Positions 43,733 through 52,443 of a stretch of 64,000 bases of DNA are shown piece after piece. The notes below the pieces were generated by a model that was not told the DNA's origin, searched no databases, and saw only the letters and a list, made by a program, of their open reading frames with translations. Made by a program: the position numbers and the translations under genes. Origin of the DNA: Paenirhodobacter hankyongi (GTDB lineage Bacteria > Pseudomonadota > Alphaproteobacteria > Rhodobacterales > Rhodobacteraceae); the NCBI RefSeq assembly GCF_003664585.1, contig NZ_RCHI01000001.1, positions 310,001 to 374,000 on the forward strand, in the 5' to 3' direction. Position 1 is the first letter of the stretch. Every line of letters starts with the position of its first letter.

Positions 43733-45105
43733 AACCCTATCCGGTGTATAAGCATAGCGGGGTGGACTGGCTTGGAGAGGTGCCCGAGGGGTGGGAGGTG
43801 GTGCGGCTGAAATTTGTTGTTGAACGCAACGATGGAGGCATATGGGGTGATGATCCTACAGAAGAAAATAACACCATCGTACTTCGATCAACCGAGCAGA
43901 CAGAGGATGGTGAATGGTGCATCGAAGATCCAGCGTTTCGAAATATCCAGAGTGATGATGCGGTGCGCTACTGCTTGGAAGAGGGGGACATCCTGATCAC
44001 CAAATCCAGTGGAAGCGCAAGACACATCGGGAAAGCGACTCTCGTTGACGAAACAATTGCGGCGCTTAACGCGTGCTACTCTAATTTTATGCAGCGAATC
44101 CGCACTGGCGAGAGCTATTTGCCAAAGCTTGCATGGTATCTTTTCAACAATCCGCTTGCACGCCGCCAGTTCGATCTAATGTCGAGTAGTTCCACTGGGC
44201 TAGCCAATCTAACCGCTGGTATGATCGGACAAATTGTTATCCCTCTCCCCCCTCTGCCCGAGCAGCGGGCGATTGCGGGGTTTCTGGATCGGGAGGTGGG
44301 CAAGATCGACGCGCTGGTGGCGGAGAGCCGGCGGCTTGTCGCGCTGCTGGCCGAGAAGCGCCAGGCCACCATCAGCCACGCCGTCACCCGCGGCCTGAAC
44401 CCCGCCGCCCCCCTGCGCCCCTCCGGCATCGACTGGTTGGGCGACATCCCCGAGGGGTGGGAGGTTGTGCAGTTGAAGCGCTACGCTAAACTGCAAGGTG
44501 GATACGCATTCTCGTCAGCTCTTTTTAACCCGGATGGGGTGCCAGTTGTTCGTATGACCAATCTTGATCGAGGCGAACTCGATTTTTCGTCGCTGATTTG
44601 TGTTCCAGAATGCGCGGTCAATGAGCGCGTTGCGCTTCGCGAGGGTGACTTAATTTGGGGCATGTCCGGTAGTGTCGGTGAAACTGGTAGCCTTGGCAAC
44701 TATGCGCGCGTCCGAGAGAAAGATTTACCTTGCCAGTTGAACCAGCGGGTCGGCCGTTTCTTGGCGCAGCCAGATCGGCTTGATTTGTCATTTCTGGAAC
44801 TCATAATTCAGACCCGTTATTTCTACGAGCAGATCCTTCTTTGGGTAACTGGGACCGCTCAATACAATATTAGCTCAGAACAGGTGGAATCCTGCTCGAT
44901 CGCTGTCCCTCCAATCAGTGAGCAAGCCGAGATCGTTGCTGAAGTTCGATTGGTGCTAGCGCGGTTCGACGCCCTCACCGCCGAGGCCAATTCCGCCATT
45001 GCCCTGCTGCTCGAACGGCGCGCCGCGTTGATCTCGGCCGCCGTCACCGGCAAGATCGACGTGCGGGGCGAGGCCCCGGCGGAAGCGGCGGCGGGGGGCG
45101 GCTGA
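43729..45105 (+). CDS. hsdS: Type I restriction-modification specificity subunit HsdS
   Basis: The 458-residue protein has two target-recognition domains (about residues 29-170 and 245-405) separated and followed by conserved helical spacers ([46 protein letters not shown]). Each recognition domain starts with the same motif, [16 protein letters not shown] and [16 protein letters not shown], an internal duplication typical of HsdS. At the DNA level the recognition domains (about 43815-44240 and 44470-44960) are clearly less GC-rich than the spacers, so they were probably exchanged by recombination. It sets the bipartite DNA sequence recognised by HsdM and HsdR; the sequence cannot be predicted here. 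Confidence 0.95.
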   Translation: MKPYPVYKHSGVDWLGEVPEGWEVVRLKFVVERNDGGIWGDDPTEENNTIVLRSTEQTEDGEWCIEDPAFRNIQSDDAVRYCLEEGDILITKSSGSARHIGKATLVDETIAALNACYSNFMQRIRTGESYLPKLAWYLFNNPLARRQFDLMSSSSTGLANLTAGMIGQIVIPLPPLPEQRAIAGFLDREVGKIDALVAESRRLVALLAEKRQATISHAVTRGLNPAAPLRPSGIDWLGDIPEGWEVVQLKRYAKLQGGYAFSSALFNPDGVPVVRMTNLDRGELDFSSLICVPECAVNERVALREGDLIWGMSGSVGETGSLGNYARVREKDLPCQLNQRVGRFLAQPDRLDLSFLELIIQTRYFYEQILLWVTGTAQYNISSEQVESCSIAVPPISEQAEIVAEVRLVLARFDALTAEANSAIALLLERRAALISAAVTGKIDVRGEAPAEAAAGGG

Positions 45106-45106
45106 G

Positions 45107-48100
45107 ATGGCGACGCACAGGGAAATCGGCTTCGAGGAACAGATCTGCGCCGATCTGGCCGCGCAGGGCTGGCTTTACGCCGAACCGGGGCAGGCGGGCG
45201 ACGCCCGCTCCTATGACCGCGTGCTTGCGCTTTACCCCGAGGACCTGATCGCCTGGGCCGAGGCGACGCAGCCCAGGGCTTGGGCCGAGGCGCTGGCCCG
45301 CCATGGTCTGCCCGCGATCCTTGCCCGGATCCGCAAGCAGCTCGACGCGCGCGGCACGCTCGATCTGTTGCGCCAGGGCGTCGAGATCGTCGGCTTGCGC
45401 GCGCCCCTGATGCTGGCGCAGTTCCGCCCGGCGAGCGGCATGAACCCCGAGATCACCGCGCGCTATGACGCCAACCGGCTGCGGGTGCTGCGGCAGGTGC
45501 ATTACTCGGAGGCCGCGCCCAACCGCAGCATCGACCTCGTGCTGTTCCTGAACGGCATCCCGGTGGCCACGACCGAGCTGAAGACCGATTTCACCCAGAG
45601 CGTTCAGGATGCGGTCGATCAATACCGCTTCGACCGCAAGCCGCAGGAAAAGGGCGGCAAGCCCGAGCCGCTGCTGTCCTTCCCCGGCGGTGCGCTGGTG
45701 CATTTCGCGGTCTCGGACCGGCTGGTGCGGATGACGACGCAGCTTGCGGGCCCAGCGACCCGGTTCCTGCCCTTCGACCGGGGCGATCACGGCGCGGCCG
45801 GCAACCCGGTGAACCCGGACGGCCACCGCACCGCCTATCTGTGGCAGGAGATCTGGGCGCGCGACAGCTGGCTCGAGATCCTCGGGCGCTACATGGTCGG
45901 AGTGAAGGACGCCAGGAAGAAGCTCGTGGGGGCGATCTTCCCGCGCTATCACCAGCTTGACGCGACGCGGTGCATCCGGGCCGCGGTGCTGAAGGAAGGG
46001 CCGGGCGGCAAATACCTGATCCAGCACTCGGCGGGGTCGGGCAAGACCAACTCGATCGCCTGGACCGCGCATCAGCTAGCCGACCTGCACGACGCCGGGG
46101 ACCGCAAGATGTTCTCGACGGTGATCGTGGTCTCGGACCGCAACGTGATCGACACCCAGCTGCAGGAGGCCGTCTTCGCCTTCGAGCGCACCACCGGCGT
46201 GGTCGAGACGATCACCCGCGAGCACGGCGCCAAGCGCAAGCAGCTGACCGAGGCGCTGAACGGCGAGAAGAAGATCGTGGTCTGCACGATCCAGACCTTC
46301 CCGGCGCTGATGGATGCGGCGGAGAAACTGGCCTCGACCGCCGGCAAGAGCTTTGCGGTGATCGCCGACGAGGCGCATTCGAGCCAGACCGGCGGCGCGG
46401 CCTCGGCGCTGAAACAGGTGCTGTCCGCCGAGGAGAAGGCCGAGCTGGAAGATGGCGGCGGGTTCTCCAGCGAAGACGTCATGAACGCGACCATGTCGGC
46501 CAGGGCCGCGCCCCGGGGCATCAGCTTCGTCGCCTTCACCGCGACGCCCAAGGGCAAGACGCTGGAACTGTTCGGCCGGCGCCCCGATCCGGACGCGCCC
46601 GCCGGCCCCGGCAATCTGCCCGCGCCGTTTCACGTCTATTCGATGCGGCAGGCGATCGAGGAGGGCTTCATCCTCGACGTGCTGCAGAACTACACACCTT
46701 ATGACCTGGCGTTCCGCCTGTCCGCGAACGGCCGCGAGATCGACGACAGGGAGGTCGAGCGCAGCAAGGGCACCAAGGCGCTGATGCAATGGGTGCAGCT
46801 GCACCCGACCAACATCGCGCAGAAGGTGGCGATCGTGGTCGAGCATTTCCGCACCACGGTGATGCCGCTGCTGAACGGCCACGCCAAGGCGATGGTGGTC
46901 ACCGCAAGCCGCAAGGAGGCGGTGCGCTGGCAGATCGCGATGCGCAAGTACATCGAGGAGAGGGGATACGGGCTTGGCACGCTGGTGGCCTTCTCGGGCG
47001 AGGTCAGCGATCCCGAAAGCGGTCCCGACCCGTTCTCGGAGACCAGCAAGACGTTGAACCCGGGGTTGCGCGGCGACATCCGCGAGACATTCAAGGGCCC
47101 GGCCTTCCACCTGTTGATCGTCGCCAACAAGTTCCAGACCGGCTTCGACCAGCCGCTTCTGTGCGGCATGTATGTCGATCGCCGGCTCGCGGGGATCCAG
47201 GCGGTGCAGACGCTGTCGCGGCTCAACCGGGCCTACGAGAAGGACGGGGTGAAGAAGGACACGACCTATATCCTCGATTTCGCCAACAGTGCCGAGGATA
47301 TCCTGTCGGCCTTCCGCACCTATTACGAAACCGCCGAGCTGGAGGATGTCACCGACCCGAACCAGGTGCTCGACCTGCGCGCGCAGCTGGACGGGCTGGG
47401 CTATTACGACGACGGAGAGGTCGACCGGGTGGTGCGAGCCGCGCTCGATCCGAAGGCGTCGCACGGGGCGCTGTCGGCGGCGCTGGAGCCGGTGGCGGAT
47501 CGGCTGCTGAAGCAGTTCGCCGCGGCGCGCCAGGCCGAGCGCGAGGCCCGCGCCCGGGGGGGCGAGGACGCCGTTCTGGCCGCGAAACAGGTGCAGGAGG
47601 CGCTGATCCTGTTTCGTTCGAACATGGGGGCCTATGTGCGGCTCTACGCATTCCTGTCGCAGATCTTCGATTACGGCTCGACCGACATCGAGGCCCGCAG
47701 CATCTTCTATCGCCACCTGATCCCGGTGCTGGAGTTCGGGCGCGAACGCGAGGGAGTCGACCTGAGCAAGATCGAGCTGAGCTTCGTCAAATCGAACCGC
47801 AAGGACAGCGCGAGGCTGCAGCTGTCCGGCCCGGCCGAGAAGCTGAAACCGATGACCGAGACCGGCTCGGCCTCGGTGCAGGACAAGGAAAAGGCGCGGC
47901 TCTCCGAGATCGTCGCCCGGCTCAACGACCTGTTCTCGGGGCTGACCGAGGGCGATGAGGTGTCGGGGCTGAACACCATCCACACCAAGGTCATGGAAAA
48001 CGAGCAGCTGCGCCAGCAGGCCGCGAGCAACAACAAGGAGCAGTTCGCCAACTCGCCCCTGCTCAAGGCCGCGGTGATGGATGCGATCATCTCCTCCGCC

Positions 48101-48217
48101 GACGCACAGGACGAGATGACCCGGCAGCTCCTGAGTTCCGACGCAACGCTGGAGGGTTTCCTGGCCGTCATGACCGGGCCCGGCCAGCTTTACGAGGCGC
48201 TCAGGGGGCAGGGGTGA
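45107..48217 (+). CDS. hsdR: Type I restriction enzyme motor/endonuclease subunit HsdR
   Basis: The 1036-residue protein has an N-terminal nuclease domain (FNGIPVATTELKTDF gives the E-x-K of the PD-ExK fold, about residue 158, with YDANRLRVLRQ upstream), then an SF2 translocase: IQHSAGSGKTNSIAW (Walker A, about residue 308), VIADEAHSSQ (motif II, about residue 422), FTATPKGKTLELFG (motif III) and ANKFQTGFDQPLLCGMYVD plus VQTLSRLNRAYEKDG (motifs V and VI). A helical C-terminal domain binds HsdM/HsdS. The start is one base after the hsdS stop. All key residues are present, so the system appears functional. Confidence 0.96.
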   Translation: MATHREIGFEEQICADLAAQGWLYAEPGQAGDARSYDRVLALYPEDLIAWAEATQPRAWAEALARHGLPAILARIRKQLDARGTLDLLRQGVEIVGLRAPLMLAQFRPASGMNPEITARYDANRLRVLRQVHYSEAAPNRSIDLVLFLNGIPVATTELKTDFTQSVQDAVDQYRFDRKPQEKGGKPEPLLSFPGGALVHFAVSDRLVRMTTQLAGPATRFLPFDRGDHGAAGNPVNPDGHRTAYLWQEIWARDSWLEILGRYMVGVKDARKKLVGAIFPRYHQLDATRCIRAAVLKEGPGGKYLIQHSAGSGKTNSIAWTAHQLADLHDAGDRKMFSTVIVVSDRNVIDTQLQEAVFAFERTTGVVETITREHGAKRKQLTEALNGEKKIVVCTIQTFPALMDAAEKLASTAGKSFAVIADEAHSSQTGGAASALKQVLSAEEKAELEDGGGFSSEDVMNATMSARAAPRGISFVAFTATPKGKTLELFGRRPDPDAPAGPGNLPAPFHVYSMRQAIEEGFILDVLQNYTPYDLAFRLSANGREIDDREVERSKGTKALMQWVQLHPTNIAQKVAIVVEHFRTTVMPLLNGHAKAMVVTASRKEAVRWQIAMRKYIEERGYGLGTLVAFSGEVSDPESGPDPFSETSKTLNPGLRGDIRETFKGPAFHLLIVANKFQTGFDQPLLCGMYVDRRLAGIQAVQTLSRLNRAYEKDGVKKDTTYILDFANSAEDILSAFRTYYETAELEDVTDPNQVLDLRAQLDGLGYYDDGEVDRVVRAALDPKASHGALSAALEPVADRLLKQFAAARQAEREARARGGEDAVLAAKQVQEALILFRSNMGAYVRLYAFLSQIFDYGSTDIEARSIFYRHLIPVLEFGREREGVDLSKIELSFVKSNRKDSARLQLSGPAEKLKPMTETGSASVQDKEKARLSEIVARLNDLFSGLTEGDEVSGLNTIHTKVMENEQLRQQAASNNKEQFANSPLLKAAVMDAIISSADAQDEMTRQLLSSDATLEGFLAVMTGPGQLYEALRGQG

Positions 48218-48678
48218 GAGGGGGCGAGAGGTCCGGCCAAACCCGAGGGAATGAGGGAACACCATGGTAAACGTGCCGTGATCTTCGGACATGCAGGATC
48301 TACCAACGTCCGTGGTGTTCCCGGAGCGGCTGATGACCAGTAAGGAATACGCCGATCGGCAGGTAGGACCGATCAACAGGACGTATCAGGAAGTCCCTCA
48401 CGCCGGCCGTTGGTCAGCAACGTATCAGGGCGGGACGGTCTGCACTGCGACGGGATAATCCCGGGGCGGGAATGCTTCGGACGGGGGAGAGCGAGACGCG
48501 GCAATCGCTGTGATCCGTGCCACTGCTGGAAATATCTGGGATGGCGTTTCGTTTTATCTTGGGAACTAACACCCCATGACGCGCGAGGGGCTCCGATGAA
48601 CAATTCTAAACAGGCATTTTGAGATCTGACGCCTCGTCCGGATGCGGAAGGCGGGATGGAGCCTTCGTTTCGCTGGGC
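48218..48678. other. Gene-poor stretch between hsdR and the satellite core
   Basis: I see no gene supported by a start, codon use and homology. The stretch contains a 10-bp inverted repeat GGGAACACCA (48255-48264) and TGGTGTTCCC (48313-48322) that could fold into a terminator-like stem after hsdR, or mark the end of a lost element. The rest (GACCAGTAAGGAATACGCC onward) is unlike coding DNA in either direction. Confidence 0.45.
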
Positions 48679-48921
<243 letters not shown>

Positions 48922-48990
48922 TGTTCGTTTCTCCGATCTGAATGAGCGGACGTCGGCGAGGCGGCATGCTTCGCCGGCGTGTTTTAGCTG

Positions 48991-49053
48991 CCACAAGTGC
49001 CACAAGTGCCAAGGCTTCCGATCTGCGGTGTTTTGGACGCGTGGCACTTGTGG
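48991..49053 (-). terminator. Inverted repeat with tandem arm after the DUF3631-type gene
   Basis: CCACAAGTGCC occurs twice in overlap (48991-49001 and 49000-49010) and once inverted as GGCACTTGTGG (49043-49053), giving two alternative 11-bp stems, 17 bases after the ATPase stop. It may end transcription or regulate the small gene beyond. Confidence 0.5.
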
Positions 49054-49069
49054 TGGATGTGGTGATTTG

Positions 49070-50350
49070 TCAGGGCTTGGAGAGATAGCGCCCAAAGGCA
49101 TCCTCGAAGTCACGACGCAGGTAGTAGCTCCCGGAGTTGTCCTGCCGCGGCGCGATCTCGTAGGGCTTGAGCAGCTTGACGATACCTTTGCCCGAAATAG
49201 GCTTGTCACCCCGCCATTCGCTCCAGGGCGCCTTTTCCAGCGCGCAGAGCGCGTCGACAAGTTCTTGGCTGCCGATCCGCGGTTCCGGTTTGCGGGTGAA
49301 GACCTCCTCGATGTCTTCCAGCAGCTTGATGCCGTCAGACTGCGCCTCGTTGCGGTCGCGGTCGGCGTAGGCCTTGATCAGGGCCGAGTGCAGCTTTTCC
49401 GGCCACTCCCCCCCGATCACGTCGGCGATCGCGCAAAGGCAGCGAGCGTTGTCCTGGGCGCGATCGTCCAAGGCTGCGGGAATGTCATCGGGATCTGCGC
49501 CACGAAGGGTCGGGAGATGATCGGCGGCCCAACGGGCGCAACGGGACTGAAGCGGCCGGAACTGGTCGATGCGGTCGGCACGGAACCGGCAGACCGTCTC
49601 GGTCTTGAGCTTCCGACGCAGGCGCACTGGAATCGCACGGTCCTCCAGCGTGTCCGGCAGGCGCCCGATCATGGCGATGCCCTTAGGCCCCCATACATCG
49701 AAGACGATCGGTTCGAAATTGTCGCCGGTGCAACGGAGCACGCTGGAACTCAGGCGATTGTGACCACCGTTCAGCATGCCCAGAAGCTCGCCGTTCTTGT
49801 CCTTGCTCAGGAAGGTGTCCCCCTCGTCGATCAGCAAGGTTGGGCGCCATTTTTGGATCACGCGGAACATGGCCGCGGGGCTCAGGTTGGCGGTATGAAG
49901 CGGGCGCGGGACGAGCACGCTAAGGAGCGACATCAGCGTGGTCTTGCCGCAGCGTTTTTCCGGCGACGTGATGCCGAGCACCGGCGAGATGGTGGCGGCC
50001 TCGTGGCACCACGCATGAAGGATCCAGAACGCGATCAGGGTCGCGCTCTCCGGGGGAAGAACACAGTAGCGCAGGATCGTTTCGTACAACTCGCGCGCAA
50101 GCTCGGCCCCGTTCACCGGTTCGACCGCGGGAGCGATGTCTCCGAACTTCAAAGCGACGGTGCCCGAGGCTTTGGCGCGCTCCTCTTCGACTAATGCATC
50201 GAAAACACTGACGCGCAGGCCCAGCTTTTCGGCCAATTCATTGCGTTCGCATTCGTATTCGACCGTGCTCTTGGCGGCGGAGGCCTCGATGATTTTCTTG
50301 GCCCTCTCGGTCTTGGAGGGATGCACCACGAGAGTGGTATCGTTGGTCAT
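49070..50350 (-). CDS. DUF3631-type ATPase (satellite/phage replication helicase-like)
   Basis: The 426-residue protein has a P-loop SPEKRCGKTTLMSLLSVL (about residue 130) and a following LLIDEGDTFLSKDKNGELLG Walker B region, then GCH-type text KGIAMIGRLPDTLEDRAIPVRLRRK, a sensor-like Arg finger. The C-terminal part carries the KLLEDIEEVF and ISGKGIVKLLKPYEIAPRQD stretches of DUF3631. It likely works with the preceding toprim protein as primase-helicase in replication of the element. Its ATG shares one base with the stop of the toprim gene (TAATG), so translation is coupled. Confidence 0.85.
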   Translation of the reverse strand: MTNDTTLVVHPSKTERAKKIIEASAAKSTVEYECERNELAEKLGLRVSVFDALVEEERAKASGTVALKFGDIAPAVEPVNGAELARELYETILRYCVLPPESATLIAFWILHAWCHEAATISPVLGITSPEKRCGKTTLMSLLSVLVPRPLHTANLSPAAMFRVIQKWRPTLLIDEGDTFLSKDKNGELLGMLNGGHNRLSSSVLRCTGDNFEPIVFDVWGPKGIAMIGRLPDTLEDRAIPVRLRRKLKTETVCRFRADRIDQFRPLQSRCARWAADHLPTLRGADPDDIPAALDDRAQDNARCLCAIADVIGGEWPEKLHSALIKAYADRDRNEAQSDGIKLLEDIEEVFTRKPEPRIGSQELVDALCALEKAPWSEWRGDKPISGKGIVKLLKPYEIAPRQDNSGSYYLRRDFEDAFGRYLSKP

Positions 50351-51297
50351 TACACGCCCCCCTTCATGCGCAGGAGTTCGTCGTTCCAGTCACGCCCGTC
50401 GGCGGCGGGGAACATTTCGACCGTCCAGTCCAGCGCGCTGGCGCGCATGGCCAGCGCGTCGCCGGCTTTGCGCCCAGGGAGGTCGCCATCCGTCGCGATG
50501 ATGATGTGGCCGGGGCTGGCTGGGAGGTGGAGGGAGGAGAGGCCAGGGGCCGAGAGCGCGCTCCAGAGCGTCATGGAACGCGGCAGGAGTCCGCAGGCGA
50601 GGCTCAGGGCCGTTTCAATCCCCTCGGCCACCACCAGGGGGCCGGGGCCGCGGGAGAGCTTCACGGCGCCCCCACGCGTCGGTCCGAGCATGGTTTTCGT
50701 CGGGGTCACCGCCGCCTTGGCCGAACCGTCCGGCTTGAGGTAGGTGCGATGCACGGCGAAGCCCCGGGGGGCATCAATGCAGGCGATCATCGCCGGCAGG
50801 CGCTGCGCCGTCTGGGCGTGCCAGGCGGCGGGGTGAAAGCGGAGGTTCGCGGGCAGGGCGCAGGTGATGCCGCGCCTGCGCAGGTAGCGTTCGGCCGGGG
50901 TGTTGGCGATGGCCTGCGCCTCGTCCCAGCAGATGCGGGCGAGGGCGGAGCGCTTGCGCATCGCTTTTTCGCGCTCGGCTTTCTGACGCGTCCGCTCGTG
51001 CTCGGGGAACTGCAGCGTGTCACCGGTCCCGTCGAGGAGACCGCGGTGGCGCAGCACCCCGCAGATTGCGGGGAAGCTGCAGCCGGCATAGCAATACATC
51101 AGGAGGCGCCCGTCATCGCCCTGGGCGATCGAGAGGCTGGGGTGGTGGTCGTCATGGGCGGGGCAGATGGCAATGCCTTGGCACCCGGTCCATTTCCCTC
51201 CCAGAGCGCGGGTGATGCACTCGGCATCGCTCGTCGTGCCTTGGGCATGCGGATGCCGCGCATGATGGTGCTGGTGATCATAGAGGGAGAATTTCAT
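50350..51297 (-). CDS. Toprim-domain primase-like protein of the island
   Basis: The 315-residue protein has a short N-terminal zinc-finger-like part (CQGIAICPAHDDHHPSLSI with later YCYAGCSFPAIC, CHC2-type), a helical middle with WDEAQAIANTPAERYLRRRGI, and a C-terminal toprim domain (LVVAEGIETALSLACGL; IIIATDGDLPGRKAGDALAMRA), including the Glu and DxD metal ligands. It is typical of primases encoded next to DUF3631 helicases in integrated elements. The ATG at 51297 is the likely start; the frame is open a further 73 codons without a binding site. Together with the ATPase it forms the replication module. Confidence 0.87.
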   Translation of the reverse strand: MKFSLYDHQHHHARHPHAQGTTSDAECITRALGGKWTGCQGIAICPAHDDHHPSLSIAQGDDGRLLMYCYAGCSFPAICGVLRHRGLLDGTGDTLQFPEHERTRQKAEREKAMRKRSALARICWDEAQAIANTPAERYLRRRGITCALPANLRFHPAAWHAQTAQRLPAMIACIDAPRGFAVHRTYLKPDGSAKAAVTPTKTMLGPTRGGAVKLSRGPGPLVVAEGIETALSLACGLLPRSMTLWSALSAPGLSSLHLPASPGHIIIATDGDLPGRKAGDALAMRASALDWTVEMFPAADGRDWNDELLRMKGGV

Positions 51298-51401
51298 TTC
51301 TCGCTTATCTCCTCGATTGAGGATCGGGGCGCGAAACTGTATCTTCGGAGTTGCTGAGGACCGAAGAAAAGCCGCCGCCCCCGGATCCGAGGGTGGCGGT
51401 C

Positions 51402-51587
51402 TTAGCCGCGGGTAGCGCAGGTCTTTTCCCACGCCTCGATTTCGGACAGCTTCCAGCGCGCGCATTGCGGCCCCAGCTTCACCGGGTGCGGGAAGGCGGG
51501 GTCGGTCTTCGCCCAACGCCAGGGCGTCGAGCGGTGGACGTTGTAGCGTTCCGCCAGCTGCAGATCGGAAATATAGGACTCGGCCAT
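51402..51587 (-). CDS. AlpA-type excisionase/regulator
   Basis: The 61-residue protein MAESYISDLQLAERYNVHRS is followed by TPWRWAKTDPAFPHPVKLGP, the MerR-like winged helix of AlpA/Xis-type proteins, where a Trp-rich recognition region contacts DNA. Such proteins activate integrase or excision in P4-like elements. I choose the ATG at 51587 because GGAGTG precedes it by nine bases; an ATG five codons earlier is possible. It lies 104 bases before the toprim gene and next to a G-rich repeat region (51642-51785). Confidence 0.82.
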   Translation of the reverse strand: MAESYISDLQLAERYNVHRSTPWRWAKTDPAFPHPVKLGPQCARWKLSEIEAWEKTCATRG

Positions 51588-51641
51588 TTCAGGGCACTCC
51601 ATCGTGTTGCGATGGGGTGCAAACTGTCGCCGGCTTATCGG

Positions 51642-51785
51642 CTTAAATAGGGGGGAGGTTGCAGAAAACCCCACCCCCCATTCGGGCTTTTCCTACCCCC
51701 AGTTCCTGCTCTTCGGTTTTGGCTGGGTGGCAGATTTAAGTGAGGAAATCGTCCTCTTTCAATCCGTTAAATGGGGGGTGGGTTG
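51642..51785. repeat. Three copies of a G-rich motif (AAATGGGGGGTGGGTT-like) next to alpA
   Basis: Copies lie at about 51643-51661 (plus), 51667-51682 (minus, AACCCCACCCCCCATT) and 51767-51785 (plus). The first two face each other and could form a hairpin. They lie in the 217 bases between the alpA start (51587) and the end of the integrase-coupled gene (51805), where regulatory sites or iterons of an element's replication origin might be expected. The function is unknown. Confidence 0.55.
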
Positions 51786-51804
51786 TTCAAGAAGCCGGTC
51801 AGGG

Positions 51805-52443
51805 TTAGCCGGGGGTGGAGCTGGCTCCACCTTTCTTGTTCCAGTTCACAACCATAGAAATCCGCTCCATTGCGTTGTTAGTTTGAGGTCCTAGCCACTC
51901 GTCCTTCCAATTGGTCTCCAGCCACGCTTCGATCTCTTTCCGAGTGCCCGTGTTCAATTCCAAGTTCGGGGCGAGTGCACACCATGTTTCCACAGCCATT
52001 GCCAATTCGGGAGAGAAATGGGGGTGGGACGGATCCATGTACGGTAGTGTCCTTTCCTGCTTCACCGAGGTAACGAAGAAGCTGTCCGGTATTCCTTTGG
52101 ATCTGATCCACGCCTTCATGCTCGTGACGTCGAGCTGGGTCTTGTCCCAGTCTGGTTCGCGATCTTTCGTCTGAGATGTATTGGCGCCGGAGGGCGTCGT
52201 CGTGTCCTGACCATTGGAGGGGCTTGGCCATGTGCCCAAGGTGTCGTCGGAATAGGACAGCGTTGCTTCTATGTCCCTTCTCATGACGGCTTGCTGCAAG
52301 GCGCTGAAAGCCGCATCGAAGCCCAGCCGGTCTGCGCCATTTCCATAAGGTGAAGGGTCGCCGCCGCACATCAATATCGCAGCGTTCTTCACGCTCATCT
52401 GGTCGTGCATCCGCCAGAACCTGAGAGGGTCTTCCTCGATCAT
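51805..52443 (-). CDS. Hypothetical protein translationally coupled to the integrase
   Basis: The 212-residue protein is acidic and soluble, with N-terminal MIEEDPLRFWRMHDQMSVKNAAILMCGGDP, a middle low-complexity TTTPSGANTSQTKDREP, and a C-terminal part with RKEIEAWLETNWKDEW. I do not recognise a domain or catalytic motif. Its ATG (52443-52441) overlaps the integrase stop by four bases (ATGA), so both are made from one message. Genes of unknown function in this place after a P4-type integrase are common in Rhodobacterales islands; a role in integration or entry is possible but not shown. Confidence 0.75.
   Translation of the reverse strand: MIEEDPLRFWRMHDQMSVKNAAILMCGGDPSPYGNGADRLGFDAAFSALQQAVMRRDIEATLSYSDDTLGTWPSPSNGQDTTTPSGANTSQTKDREPDWDKTQLDVTSMKAWIRSKGIPDSFFVTSVKQERTLPYMDPSHPHFSPELAMAVETWCALAPNLELNTGTRKEIEAWLETNWKDEWLGPQTNNAMERISMVVNWNKKGGASSTPG

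Noticed and set aside
48255-48322. Inverted repeat as the ends of an insertion sequence
   Set aside because: The enclosed 48 bases are far too short, and no transposase is found nearby.
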